Below, piece after piece: positions 17,047 through 27,160 of a stretch of DNA of 64,000 nucleotides (its first letter is position 1; each line of letters begins with the position of its first letter). Origin of the DNA: Hyphomicrobiales bacterium (GTDB lineage: Bacteria > Pseudomonadota > Alphaproteobacteria > Rhizobiales > Kaistiaceae); assembly GCA_017305635.1 (NCBI GenBank), contig JAFKKF010000006.1, positions 248,001-312,000 on the forward strand, given 5' to 3'. The notes beneath the pieces were generated by a model. The model saw only the letters and a list, made by a program, of their open reading frames with translations. It did not search any database and was not told the origin of the DNA. The translations under genes were made by a program, and so were the position numbers.

Positions 17047-17619
17047 GTGCGTGCACAGCGGTTCGTCATTGCCCTGCTCGCTGCGATGCTCACGCCAACC
17101 GCGCTCTGGGCCCAGGCACAGGCGCCGGCCCCCAATCCGCCCCAGAAGCCGCCACAGGCGCCGGCGGCGCCAAGCGCGCCGGGCGGAGGACAGAGCTTCG
17201 GCAGCTGGGTCCTCGGCTGCCCGCCGGCCAACGGAGCGGAGAAGGCTCCCTGCGTGCTCATCCAGCAGATCAGCGAGACGCTCAGCCGCAAGGTCGTCTT
17301 CGTCTGGCTCATGCAATACAGCCCTGATGGGAGCCTTCTCGGCGCCTTCCGGGTGCCTACCGGGGTTTTCGTCGATCGCGGCCTGGTGATGAAGATGGAC
17401 GGCAAGGGCGATGGCCTGAGGGTCGGCTATACGCGCTGCGACCCGGGCGAGTGCCAGGCGGTATTCACCATATCCGAGAAGCTCGCGAAGCAGCTGTCGG
17501 ACGCCAAGTCGGTCACGGTCGATATCGCGCTGACCAACGGGCAGACCGCCGATGTGCGGATCGACATGACCGGTTTCCCGGCGGCGCTCACCGCGCTCGC
17601 CGACGGCCGGAAGAACTGA
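17047..17619 (+). CDS. Invasion-associated locus B (IalB) family secreted protein
   Basis: A periplasmic or secreted protein of 190 residues in the IalB family, named for a Bartonella invasion protein and common in free-living Rhizobiales. GTG start at 17047; the signal peptide MRAQRFVIALLAAMLTPTAL is cut near WAQA. A Pro/Ala/Gln linker (about 23-50) leads to the family core: FGSWVLGCPP, CVLIQQISETLSRKVVFVWL and VGYTRCDPGECQAVF, with conserved Cys likely forming disulfides, then DIALTNGQTADVRIDMTGF. It lies behind the autotransporter palindrome and so is probably expressed on its own. The molecular role of the family is unsettled. Confidence 0.88.
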   Translation: MRAQRFVIALLAAMLTPTALWAQAQAPAPNPPQKPPQAPAAPSAPGGGQSFGSWVLGCPPANGAEKAPCVLIQQISETLSRKVVFVWLMQYSPDGSLLGAFRVPTGVFVDRGLVMKMDGKGDGLRVGYTRCDPGECQAVFTISEKLAKQLSDAKSVTVDIALTNGQTADVRIDMTGFPAALTALADGRKN

Positions 17620-19107
<1,488 letters not shown>

Positions 19108-19166
19108 GCCTCCGTCCATGATGCCTGTCCTGCACTTCTGGCCGGCGATTTCCACGAGCGCGGCGA

Positions 19167-19186
19167 TGCCGCCACGGTCGGCGGCA
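19167..19186 (+). terminator. Stem-loop downstream of gdhA
   Basis: TGCCGCC (19167-19173), loop ACGGTC and GGCGGCA (19180-19186) make a perfect 7-bp stem 60 bases after the gdhA stop. No T-run follows, so a role in termination or transcript protection is only suggested. Confidence 0.3.
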
Positions 19187-19332
19187 AGCGCCGGCCCCGG
19201 CAGCGCCTTTCGTGACCGCGCATGTCGGCCGGTCCGGATGTCCTATCCCTTCCACGCGCTCCGTGGTCGATCCTTCTCCCCGGAAGCCTTGCCGCATGCC
19301 CGGTGCTACAAGCCTGTCCCTGGGGAGCGACG

Positions 19333-20451
19333 ATGCGTATCGGCATCATAGGAAGCGGCATATTCGGCGCGATGACCGCCGTCGGGCTCGCCGATCGCGG
19401 GCACGAATGCTGGCTCATCGACCGTAACGACCGGGCGCTTGCGGGCGTGTCGTCGATCGCCAATCGCGTCCATATGGGCTTTCACTATCCGCGCCATGCG
19501 CCGACGGCGCTCCAGTGCCTCGAGAGCTATGACCGGTTCAGGCACGAATTCGCCGATGCGATCCTGCCCGGAATTCAGAATGCCTATTTCATCGCCTCCG
19601 AGGGATCCCTGACATCGCCGGAGGCGTTCACGGCCTTCTGCGACCGACTTGCCTTGCCCTATCGGCGGCTCGACGCGGCATCCTTCCGGCCGGCGATGAA
19701 GGGCGTCGATGCCGGCATCATGACGCCCGAAGTCATGTTCGGCCCGGAGCTTCTCAAGCGGGCGGTGGAGGCGCGCCTCGGAAACCGGAACATCCACACC
19801 CTCTTCCGGACCGAGGTCAGCGCGATCGAGCGGAACGCGGTCGGCGACCTCACCCTCCGCACGACGCGCGGCGACCATGATTTCGATGCGGTGGTCAACT
19901 GCGGCTATGCCGGCGGCAACGAGGTGCGGACAGGCTTCCCGGTTTCCCGTCCGGTCCGGCAATATGAGCGCGTCGCGGTGGCGATCGTGGAGGTTGAGGG
20001 GCTGCCTCCGGCGAGCCTGACCATCCTTGATGGAGCCTTTCCCTGCCTGCTGCCGCTCGACGGAAGGGGGCGGCACCTCCTCTATCACGTCGACCATTCC
20101 GTCATCGAGCGGCATACCGGCGTAGCTCCCCCCGAATCCTGGCAGGCCGGGAGCTTCGCCGCCGCGCCGCCGCGCGATCCCGGGCCGTGGATGCGGATGA
20201 TGGTGGAAACCTCCCTCGCGTTCATGCCTTTCCTGGCCGGGTGCAGGATCGTCGACCTGTGGCGGGGCATTCGCGTCGTCCTTCCCCATGCGGAGGATTC
20301 CGACGAGCGGCCGACCATCATCTCCGCGGTCGCCCCCGGCTACGTCACCGTGCTTTCGGGCAAGGTCGTCCATTCGGTCAATATCGGGGCCGAGGTCGAG
20401 CGCCAGCTGGAACTGTCGCTTTCGGAAGCGGCTGATTGGGCGAGCTCCTAG
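19333..20451 (+). CDS. FAD-dependent oxidoreductase (DAO-like)
   Basis: Flavoprotein of about 372 residues with the N-terminal dinucleotide fold MRIGIIGSGIFGAMTAVGLA and the acidic end of strand 2 at CWLIDRND. The ATG at 19333 follows GGGGAG closely; the open frame extends 111 bases upstream without a better start. SSIANRVHMGFHYPRHA near residue 42 resembles the FAD-contact loop of D-amino-acid-oxidase-like enzymes, and VVNCGYAGGNEVR near 190 marks the FAD-binding return. The substrate is unknown. Its stop codon overlaps that of the convergent GT2 gene by four bases, and its placement beside glycosyltransferases suggests a sugar or amino-sugar derivative. Confidence 0.75.
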   Translation: MRIGIIGSGIFGAMTAVGLADRGHECWLIDRNDRALAGVSSIANRVHMGFHYPRHAPTALQCLESYDRFRHEFADAILPGIQNAYFIASEGSLTSPEAFTAFCDRLALPYRRLDAASFRPAMKGVDAGIMTPEVMFGPELLKRAVEARLGNRNIHTLFRTEVSAIERNAVGDLTLRTTRGDHDFDAVVNCGYAGGNEVRTGFPVSRPVRQYERVAVAIVEVEGLPPASLTILDGAFPCLLPLDGRGRHLLYHVDHSVIERHTGVAPPESWQAGSFAAAPPRDPGPWMRMMVETSLAFMPFLAGCRIVDLWRGIRVVLPHAEDSDERPTIISAVAPGYVTVLSGKVVHSVNIGAEVERQLELSLSEAADWASS

Positions 20452-21326
20452 CGCGGGGTTGCCCTTGTCGCCGACCAGGTGTCGGCTGGCCGGAAGACCG
20501 TCCCCCAGGCGATGCGGTCCGCCGCGCTCGCCGCGGCCCGCTGGATCTCGCGGCCCGCGGTGGGGTCCTGAAGCAGCCTGAGGAAAAGGGTCGCCTGCTC
20601 GGGAACCCCGTCTTCGACGTCCAGGCGGCAGGCGGCCGGCCACCATGCCGCACCTTCGGCAATCGTTTCCATGGCATGGACCGGTCCGATGTCGCGGTCC
20701 CTCGAACGGGCCCTGAAGTGAACCAGCGTCGCTGCCGTCGAATAGGCAACGCCCCTGTCGCTGCTTCCGATGATCCTGCGCCAGAGCTGGTAGTCGGCGA
20801 CTTTCGGCATGTCGGTCGGCCAATAGCCGGCCCGCGCCAGGCTCTCCCGCGTATGCATCACCGATGACGACGGGATGCTGTTCCCCGTGTTTATGAACCA
20901 GTCCAGCTCGTCGGGATTGGTCAGGTTGACGAGGACCGGAAGCAGGTATCCTTTCGGAACGCACCAGAGCGTGCGGCAATAGCCCCACTCGCTGCCGGTG
21001 GCGTCGAGCTCGGCGGCAAGCCGCGCGAGATGGTCGGGCAGGAAGATGTCGTCATCCTGGCCATAGGCGATGTAGTGCCCGCGCGCTTCCTGCAGGGCGG
21101 CGTTGCGGTTGTTGTAGCCGCTCAACGGTCCCTTGGGCAGGTCGAACCACCGGATGCGCCTGTCGGAGAATCGACGGACGACGTCGCGGGTCGCGTCCGT
21201 GCATCCGTCGCCGACGACGAGGAGCTCGAAATCCTCCTCCGTCTGCCAGAGCACCGATTCGATCGCGAAGGAGAGCACGTCCGGCCTGTCATGGGTCGGC
21301 AGGAGGACCGTGATCCTCGGGTTCAT
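20448..21326 (-). CDS. Glycosyltransferase family 2
   Basis: A GT-A fold sugar transferase of about 292 residues. ATG 21326 is preceded by GGAGAAG. The N-terminus MNPRITVLLPTHDRPDVLSF is the nucleotide-sugar-binding strand, followed by LLVVGDGCTDATRDVVRRF and the metal-binding acidic cluster AYGQDDDIFLPDHL near residue 90. The acceptor side includes MPKVADYQLWRRI near 180. No membrane helix is seen, so it is probably cytosolic or peripheral. It is the last gene of a minus-strand glycosyltransferase run, separated by 45 bases from the 613-residue transferase upstream. Donor and acceptor are unknown. Confidence 0.9.
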   Translation of the reverse strand: MNPRITVLLPTHDRPDVLSFAIESVLWQTEEDFELLVVGDGCTDATRDVVRRFSDRRIRWFDLPKGPLSGYNNRNAALQEARGHYIAYGQDDDIFLPDHLARLAAELDATGSEWGYCRTLWCVPKGYLLPVLVNLTNPDELDWFINTGNSIPSSSVMHTRESLARAGYWPTDMPKVADYQLWRRIIGSSDRGVAYSTAATLVHFRARSRDRDIGPVHAMETIAEGAAWWPAACRLDVEDGVPEQATLFLRLLQDPTAGREIQRAAASAADRIAWGTVFRPADTWSATRATPR

Positions 21327-21371
21327 CTGCTTCTCCAACCCCTCCCGCCATTGCCGGCCGATTCCGGCGCG

Positions 21372-23213
21372 TCAGCCGGCATCGGTTCCGGGCGGGGCGC
21401 CGTAGTCGAGTATCGTCCGGGCAAGGCGGAAGACCTGCCTCCGGATCGGACGGGGCGCCGCCCGCCATACACGATAGCCGAAAGTCTTCGGCCGCCAGAG
21501 GGGCGTCGCGTCCGAGGGCCGGGGGACGCTTCGATCGAATGCCGGAACGTCCAGCGCGTTCCTCGCGTGCGTGAGAAGGGCCGGGTAGGTGACGCGGGCC
21601 CGGCCGCGCTCGATCGCATCGGCGAGAGCCGTCGCCGCATCTTCCCATTCCCGGCTCGCGCCGGTGCTGTCGTCCTTGCGCGCGGCGGCCGGGCGAGGAC
21701 CGGGCATCCCGGACGTGGTCCGGAAGAGGGAGGGATCGTCGCCGGCCGGCGCCAGCGTCGGGCCTTCGTCGGCCTCGATGGAGGGCATGGCGACGAATTC
21801 GACCATCTCCTCCGGCACGAAGAACCGGGACCGGAAGGCTGCGCGGGTGGCTTCGCTGGCATAGCCGAGCAGCGACGCGCATCCGAGCATCCGCTGCCAC
21901 AGCGCAGGGAGGCGGGGCTGCCCGAGATGGCCGCGGTCCAGCGCGCTCGTATCGAGGATGACGAAAGCGGAAAGCGTCGCGGACCGCGTCAGCCTGGCGA
22001 GGACTTCATGGTCGAAGGGCTGGGCGAGCCGGATCGCGGCGAGGTACGGTCCCTCCCGGTCGGCGGAGCCGGGCGCGACATGGACGAGGCCCTGAATGCC
22101 GTCGAGGCCGTGGAACCGGAGGGCCTCGTCGCTCGCCGCAACGTGGCACTGGTATCTCCCGCCATGTTTCCCGACGAAGGCGCGGAGCATCCTCGCGCCG
22201 AAGGCGCATGAATCCGTGTGGGTCGGCGTGAGATGCTCGCAGTCGAACAGCACCCGCCATCGCCCGGAAGCATCGGGCACCAGGCCGGCTAGCATGTGCT
22301 CCGCCAGCCGCTCGGCGCCGGCGAAATATTCCTGCACGCTCGCGGCGAAATGGGGATGGCGCCGGTTGAGCAGCAGGGCATTGGCCGCGTCCCGTTCCGC
22401 CGGCGCGATCGCGGTGGTGGCGAAGGAGGCGCTTCCGACGTGAAAGGCGAAGGCATGGTTGGCAAGGGCAGCGCGATAGCCCCGCCGGTTCGCCCGCAGG
22501 ATGAGGTCGTTCTCCTCGTTGTATCCGTCGCCGAATGTCTCGTCGAAGAAGCCGAATTCCTCGAGGATCTCGTGCTTGATGTAGAGGCAGAAGCCGACGG
22601 CGGTCGGCGCATAGGCGACCCGGGGGAGAAGCTCCTCTATCGCCTTGTGAAGCCTGCGCGCGAGCTTCGGGTCGCCGGTACGGAACCGCGCGGGCGCGGG
22701 CGAATCGCAGATCGTCGCGTTGTTGGAACGCGGGCTGACGAAGCCGATCAGCGGATCGAGCTCGGCCACGGCGCGCATTTCAGCAAGGGTGCCCGGCGCC
22801 GGGAGAGCGTCAGAATTCAGCAGGACGACGTCGGAGCCATTGTCCCGCGCGAAGCGCAGGGCCCGGTTGGCGGTGCGCAGGAAGCCGATATTCGAATCGT
22901 TGGTCCAGAGCGAGACGGGAATGCGGTCCCGAAGCCGTGGCAGGTTCCTTTCCAGCGCGGCGGCGAGATCGGGGTCCCCCGGCGAATCGTTGATGAGGAT
23001 CAGCCGGCCGGCGATCCGGTCGAAATCGGCGGCGGATTCGAGGAGGGCATCGAGAAGCGGCGCGACCAGCGCGGCATTGCCGAAAAGCGGTACGGCCACG
23101 ACCGTCTGCGTCCGGTCGTCGCGGCCGGCACCGCGGGGGGCCGCTGCGAGAAGTTCCAGCCCGTCCACAAGGTCACCCAAACGCCGCCACCATTGATCGT
23201 GCCGATGCAGCAC
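21372..23213 (-). CDS. Two-domain glycosyltransferase (GT2 plus C-terminal extension)
   Basis: 613 residues from a GTG at 23213, the first in-frame start after an upstream TAG. The GT2 domain (about 38-280) begins TVVAVPLFGNAALVAPLL and shows LILINDSPGDPDL, NIGFLRTANRALRFA, the acidic VVLLNSDALPAPGTL, and the acceptor-site motif FFDETFGDGYNEENDLILRA. The second half (about 310-610) contains DCEHLTPTHTDSCAFGARML and FVILDTSALDRGHLG and may be a GT4-like or acceptor-binding lobe; it was not identified with confidence. A 272-base gap separates it from the nucleotidyltransferase gene, so it may have its own promoter. Confidence 0.85.
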   Translation of the reverse strand: MLHRHDQWWRRLGDLVDGLELLAAAPRGAGRDDRTQTVVAVPLFGNAALVAPLLDALLESAADFDRIAGRLILINDSPGDPDLAAALERNLPRLRDRIPVSLWTNDSNIGFLRTANRALRFARDNGSDVVLLNSDALPAPGTLAEMRAVAELDPLIGFVSPRSNNATICDSPAPARFRTGDPKLARRLHKAIEELLPRVAYAPTAVGFCLYIKHEILEEFGFFDETFGDGYNEENDLILRANRRGYRAALANHAFAFHVGSASFATTAIAPAERDAANALLLNRRHPHFAASVQEYFAGAERLAEHMLAGLVPDASGRWRVLFDCEHLTPTHTDSCAFGARMLRAFVGKHGGRYQCHVAASDEALRFHGLDGIQGLVHVAPGSADREGPYLAAIRLAQPFDHEVLARLTRSATLSAFVILDTSALDRGHLGQPRLPALWQRMLGCASLLGYASEATRAAFRSRFFVPEEMVEFVAMPSIEADEGPTLAPAGDDPSLFRTTSGMPGPRPAAARKDDSTGASREWEDAATALADAIERGRARVTYPALLTHARNALDVPAFDRSVPRPSDATPLWRPKTFGYRVWRAAPRPIRRQVFRLARTILDYGAPPGTDAG

Positions 23214-23485
23214 GACAATCTATGAGTGCTATCGATTGTAGCGGAGAGATGGGCCCAAGTCTTGCTGAACGGAATCCGCAGGTGGTCGATAATCGGAAAG
23301 TCCAGTATTTCCGCCGCGAAGAAAGCGATCACCGCCGTGCCGATCGCCATGATCATTCGCCCGGCGGCGCGGTCGACCGTCGGGTGCGGATCTATGGCAC
23401 TAATCATAGGTTGTAATATTCGTCGTGAACACGCTCTGGTTTGGTCGATGCAAATCGGGTCCGCCGGCGGCCGCGATCTGTGCCC
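23214..23485. promoter_or_regulatory. Intergenic region with inverted repeat upstream of the 613-residue glycosyltransferase
   Basis: 272 bases without a supported gene. ACAATC at 23215-23220 and GATTGT at 23234-23239 are an inverted repeat with 13-base spacing, next to the GTG start of the minus-strand gene. The segment 23395-23450 is comparatively A/T-rich and may carry a minus-strand promoter. An open frame at 23000-23407 runs across the gap but overlaps the real gene out of frame. Confidence 0.35.
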
Positions 23486-24931
23486 CTATGCGAGGACGGC
23501 CTCGCAGATCCGGAACTCGATGGCCGCAAGGGCAGCGCGGCCTTCCGGCGGTTCATCGGGCGGGATGAAGCGGACCGGCCGCGCGCGGATCACCACTTCG
23601 GCTCCCGATGCTCCCCGCGGGAGGGGCAGGGAAAAGGTGCGCTCGACCGGCGTTCCCGTCCGCTCGCCACCGGCGCGGCTTCGCAACCGCGCGATGCCCA
23701 CACCGTCCATCGTCACGTCGAAGAAGATGCGCCGCGACATGGCGGGCCGGGGAAAGGCGAGGCGGAGCAGAAGCCTGCGGTCCCTGTCCATCGATGCGAG
23801 GCGGAACCGCTGTTCGAGGCCCGCATCCTGCGGCAGGCCGGAGAGGGGCGTCGCCTTCCCGATCAGCCGCAGGATGGGAAGCCGCGACCGGCCGACGAAG
23901 ATGGCGCGGCGGTCCTTCACCACGACGGAGAAGCCACGCTTGCGGAGCATCCGGTCGGCGACCCGGTTTGCCGCCTTCTCGACCAGGCCGCGCTCGGCGC
24001 GATCACGGATGTTGGACCAGGCCTTCAGCCTTTCGCCGAGCGGCACCCGAACGGCAGCAAGACGTGCGAGCGCTTCCTCGGGCACCGGAACGCCGAGCTC
24101 CTCGCGAAGGTAGCGCAGGCTGGACAGGCAGGCCGGCACGATGCCGCGGCGCGCCGCGCGGTTGGAAAGCGCCGGCCAGTCGATCGGCTGGGCGGTGAGG
24201 CGGGCGGCGATGTCCATCGCCCAGTCGCCGCTCTCGCTCGTCGTCGAATGGGCAAGCAGCAGGAGGATCGAGTCGGTCGGATCCGGAACGCGCACGGACT
24301 GGCCGGCCAGCATTGCCGGCTGCGCGAGGCCCCAGAAGCTTTCGTCGAGCTCGAAATCCAGCCGCGCGAAGTGGAAGGGCGAAATGTGCAGGTCGACCTC
24401 GCCGTGGGTGCCCTTGCGGAAATTGCCGCTCAAGCGAATCCTCGCCAGTTCGCGAAGCAGGTCGAACGACTCGCCGTTCGAGGCCTGCCAGCCCTCAGCC
24501 TCCAGCACGTCGAGCGCGGCGACCGCCTTTCCCCGATGCACCAGGAGGTCGACGTCTCCCATGATGCGCCGGCCCCTTGCCAGTCCTTCCGCATATTGCG
24601 CCGCGCCCTTGAACACGACGAAGGGGATGCCCGCGCGGTTCAGCGCGGCGAGGATGGGGCCGCTCTGGAAGAGCGCCAGCTGGGTGCTGGTCCAGAGATG
24701 CTTGGCGATGCCGTCGACGCGCGGGAGCACTGGATTGGCAGGGTCGAGGCGATGCAGGCGCGGCGCGAGCGGGACGAGAAGCCGCATCTCGGGCCAGGCA
24801 ATGTCATCGAAGTCGCGGACGCGGCACCAGCTTTGCCACGCGGCGAGTGCCTCCGCTTCTCCGCAGAGATTGGCGCGCAGGAGGAGATCGACCATTCCCT
24901 GCGGCCAGCCGCGGCGAGATGTCCGGGCCAA
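23486..24931 (-). CDS. Nucleotidyltransferase family protein (NTP_transf_5-like)
   Basis: Member of the uncharacterised nucleotidyltransferase family often found beside HPr-kinase-like and PqqD-like genes. 481 residues from a TTG at 24931 (GAGGG seven bases upstream) or 469 from ATG 24895. The diagnostic region is VVFKGAAQYAEGLARGRRIM followed by GDVDLLVHRGKAVAA (about residues 100-140), the Asp-x-Asp pair binding metal and nucleotide. GEVDLHISPFHF near 177 supplies a further Asp, and TDSILLLLAHSTTSES lies near 220. The C-terminal third (about 360-481) looks like a separate beta-rich domain. It is the last gene of the 28646-23486 operon. Confidence 0.8.
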   Translation of the reverse strand: MARTSRRGWPQGMVDLLLRANLCGEAEALAAWQSWCRVRDFDDIAWPEMRLLVPLAPRLHRLDPANPVLPRVDGIAKHLWTSTQLALFQSGPILAALNRAGIPFVVFKGAAQYAEGLARGRRIMGDVDLLVHRGKAVAALDVLEAEGWQASNGESFDLLRELARIRLSGNFRKGTHGEVDLHISPFHFARLDFELDESFWGLAQPAMLAGQSVRVPDPTDSILLLLAHSTTSESGDWAMDIAARLTAQPIDWPALSNRAARRGIVPACLSSLRYLREELGVPVPEEALARLAAVRVPLGERLKAWSNIRDRAERGLVEKAANRVADRMLRKRGFSVVVKDRRAIFVGRSRLPILRLIGKATPLSGLPQDAGLEQRFRLASMDRDRRLLLRLAFPRPAMSRRIFFDVTMDGVGIARLRSRAGGERTGTPVERTFSLPLPRGASGAEVVIRARPVRFIPPDEPPEGRAALAAIEFRICEAVLA

Positions 24932-25609
24932 TCAGGGACCCTCGCGGCCGAGGCGGGCGCGCCGGCGCTCGAGCGCCCGCCGGGCGACCTCCAGGTAGCC
25001 GACGTCGCGGCCGTCGCGATCGAAGGTCATGCTGCCGGGAATGATGCGGCGGAGCGCGACCACCTCGGGCTGCATCACGAGCCGATGGCCGCTCTCGCGC
25101 GCGCGGCTTATCCAGTCCACCATGTCGCCGAGGCCGGCCTTCGGGTCGTAGATCGGGCCGACGGTGCGCATGACGGAAGTCCGGAACAGCATGGTCGTGC
25201 GGCCCCAGCCCTCGCGGGTGGGTGCGTCGGCTGCCGGCTCCTCGCCGTGGTGGAAGAGCCGCACCATGCCGAACACGCCATCCACCGGGCTGCTCCCCGC
25301 GAGGGCCGGGAACTGGTGCCCGGTCTTGTGGGGCAGCCATATGTCGTCGGCATCGAGATAGGCGACGTAGGGGGTGTCGACCTCGGCGAGGGCGCGATTG
25401 CAGGCATTGCCGGGCCCCTGCTGGCGCTGGCGGATCACCTCCGCCCCCATCGCACCGGCAATCGTCGCGGTCTCGTCGGTCGAGCCATCGTCGACGACGA
25501 TGATGCGGGTCGGCCGCAGGGATTGCGCCTGCACCGATTGCAGGGCGTCGGCGATCGTGCGGGCGGCGTTGTAGGCGGGAATGATGACGGTGCAGGAGAG
25601 GGAGGTCAT
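24932..25609 (-). CDS. Glycosyltransferase family 2 (operon copy 3)
   Basis: A short GT2 of 225 residues. ATG 25609 follows the upstream gene with a four-base ATGA overlap; open frame beyond it overlaps that gene and is not used. The fold is complete: LSCTVIIPAYNAARTIADAL, RIIVVDDGSTDETATIAGAM, GPGNACNRALAEVDTPYVAY and the metal-binding LDADDIWLPHK near residue 90. A VDWISRARESGHRL acceptor stretch near 175 follows. It lacks the long C-terminal helices of the next two transferases. Its stop abuts the TTG start of the nucleotidyltransferase. Confidence 0.92.
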   Translation of the reverse strand: MTSLSCTVIIPAYNAARTIADALQSVQAQSLRPTRIIVVDDGSTDETATIAGAMGAEVIRQRQQGPGNACNRALAEVDTPYVAYLDADDIWLPHKTGHQFPALAGSSPVDGVFGMVRLFHHGEEPAADAPTREGWGRTTMLFRTSVMRTVGPIYDPKAGLGDMVDWISRARESGHRLVMQPEVVALRRIIPGSMTFDRDGRDVGYLEVARRALERRRARLGREGP

Positions 25610-26394
25610 CGCGCCGCCCTTTCTGCCTCGGGCGCGGAGGCGGGACCGCCGAAGTCGGTCTCGTGCTTGAACGTCCGGAAGAAGAAGACGTTGAGGCGGT
25701 CCTTCCGGCCGCTCGTCCGCCGCCGCACGATGGAATTGTGATAGGCCCGCAGGCATTGCTGGAGCATCGTCTCGACGTCGTTGGTCATGTTGGCGTCGTG
25801 GCGGCGATAGTAGATCGCGGTTTCCATCTCGATGATGAAGCGGGCGTCGGCCTCGAACAGGCGGAAGTAGAAATCGATGTCCTCGCCGTAGCGCAGCGCC
25901 TCGTCGAAGTGCCCGAACTGCTCGAAGAGCTCGGCGCGGAAGGTCGCGCTCGCCAGGCAGATGTCGAGCTTCCGTTCCCACAGCGTGCCGGGCGCGGGCT
26001 GCCACCGACCGGCCATTTCCTCGAAATAGATGCGGTGGCCGACGACCGCCGTCACGTCGGGGCGCGCCGCGAGCTTGCCGATCTGGCGCGCGATCTTGCC
26101 GGGCGCGCAGAGGTCGTCGGCGTCGAGGAAGGTGACGTAGCGGCCGGATGCGACGCGCAGTCCGCTGTTCCGTGCGGCGGAAACCCCGCGATGCGGCTGC
26201 TCGACCAGCGAAATCCGCCCGTCGCGGGCGGCGAGGCGCCGCACCACGTCGACGGTCCCGTCGCTGGAGCCGTCATCGACCACGATGATCTCCGCGGATA
26301 CGCCTTCCTGCGTCTGCAGCGAGGCGATCGCCGCCTCGATGAAGCGCGCGCCGTTGAAGACCGGCATGACGATGGAAACGTCAGGCCGGCTCAT
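25606..26394 (-). CDS. Glycosyltransferase family 2 (operon copy 2)
   Basis: 262-residue GT2. ATG 26394 has GGAG six to seven bases upstream; an ATG at 26415 adds seven residues. Core motifs are VSIVMPVFNGARFIEAAIAS, IIVVDDGSSDGTVDVVRRL, RGVSAARNSGLRVASGRYV and FLDADDLCAPGKIARQIG near residue 95. The acceptor-side FDEALRYGEDIDFYFRLFEA near 175 and IYYRRHDANMTNDVETML follow. It is closely similar in layout to the next upstream transferase, so the two are probably duplicates. Both ends overlap neighbours. Confidence 0.93.
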   Translation of the reverse strand: MSRPDVSIVMPVFNGARFIEAAIASLQTQEGVSAEIIVVDDGSSDGTVDVVRRLAARDGRISLVEQPHRGVSAARNSGLRVASGRYVTFLDADDLCAPGKIARQIGKLAARPDVTAVVGHRIYFEEMAGRWQPAPGTLWERKLDICLASATFRAELFEQFGHFDEALRYGEDIDFYFRLFEADARFIIEMETAIYYRRHDANMTNDVETMLQQCLRAYHNSIVRRRTSGRKDRLNVFFFRTFKHETDFGGPASAPEAERAAR

Positions 26395-27160
26395 GGCCAG
26401 CTCCGCGGAAGGCATCCTGCGCGACCCGGGCGACGGCGATGCGGGCTTTGGCCGCGGATGCCGCCGGCATGACGAAAGGGAAGGGCCGGTCGCTTCCCCT
26501 GCCGGCGCGCCGGCGCATCATCGAATGCCGCAATGCCTTCACCATGTCCGGCTGGAGCACGGCGAGATTTCCCGACATGTTGGCTTCGTGCCGGCGATGG
26601 AGCAGCGCCACCTCGTCCTCGAGGGCGATGGCGACCCCGGCATCGTGCAGCCGGAGCAGGAAGTCGAGGTCTTCGAAGAAGCGCAGCGTCGGGTCGAACA
26701 TGCCGTGCGCCGCGAACAGGTCGCGGCGCATGGTGAGCGCGCCGAGATTGACGCTGCGAAGCGGTTCGGCGGATGCGCCCCGATCCTGCGCGCCAAAGAG
26801 GCGGATGGTGCCGGCGACGACGGAGCGTGGCGGCTGCTGTTGCAGGAGGCGCAGGTGGCGGGCGAGGCGGCCGGCGGGCCAGAGGTCATCGGCGTCGAGA
26901 AAGGCGACGAACGTACCGCGTGCCGAGGATACCGCCTTGTTGCGGGCAGCCGACACGCCGGCATGCTCCTGTCCGATGAGCCTTATCCGCGGGTCGGCGG
27001 CCGAGAGGCGCTCGACGATGGCGTGGGTATCGTCGCGTGATCCGTCATCGACGACGACGACCTCGAGCGCGGCCGGTGCCTCGGCGAGGATGCTGTCGAT
27101 CGCCGCCCCGATGAAGCGGGCCGCGTCATAGGCCGGCATGATGACGCTCACCTCGGTCAC
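26381..27160 (-). CDS. Glycosyltransferase family 2 (operon copy 1)
   Basis: 259-residue GT2 starting at GTG 27160, whose GTGA overlaps the stop of the kinase gene by four bases. Motifs: VSVIMPAYDAARFIGAAIDS, VVVVDDGSRDDTHAIVERL, AGVSAARNKAVSSARGTFVA and FLDADDLWPAGRLARHL near residue 90, FFEDLDFLLRLHDAG near 165, and LLHRRHEANMSGNLAVLQ. The C-terminal HRRHEANM stretch is shared with the next gene (YRRHDANM), supporting duplication. Direct coupling to the HPr-kinase-like gene ties this transferase to the PqqD/kinase system. Confidence 0.93.
   Translation of the reverse strand: MTEVSVIMPAYDAARFIGAAIDSILAEAPAALEVVVVDDGSRDDTHAIVERLSAADPRIRLIGQEHAGVSAARNKAVSSARGTFVAFLDADDLWPAGRLARHLRLLQQQPPRSVVAGTIRLFGAQDRGASAEPLRSVNLGALTMRRDLFAAHGMFDPTLRFFEDLDFLLRLHDAGVAIALEDEVALLHRRHEANMSGNLAVLQPDMVKALRHSMMRRRAGRGSDRPFPFVMPAASAAKARIAVARVAQDAFRGAGHEPA

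Noticed and set aside
23000-23407. A 135-codon minus-strand frame across the gap upstream of the 613-residue glycosyltransferase, with a short hydrophobic stretch
   Set aside because: It overlaps the real gene out of frame for about 210 bases, has no good ribosome site and becomes shadow sequence in its second half.
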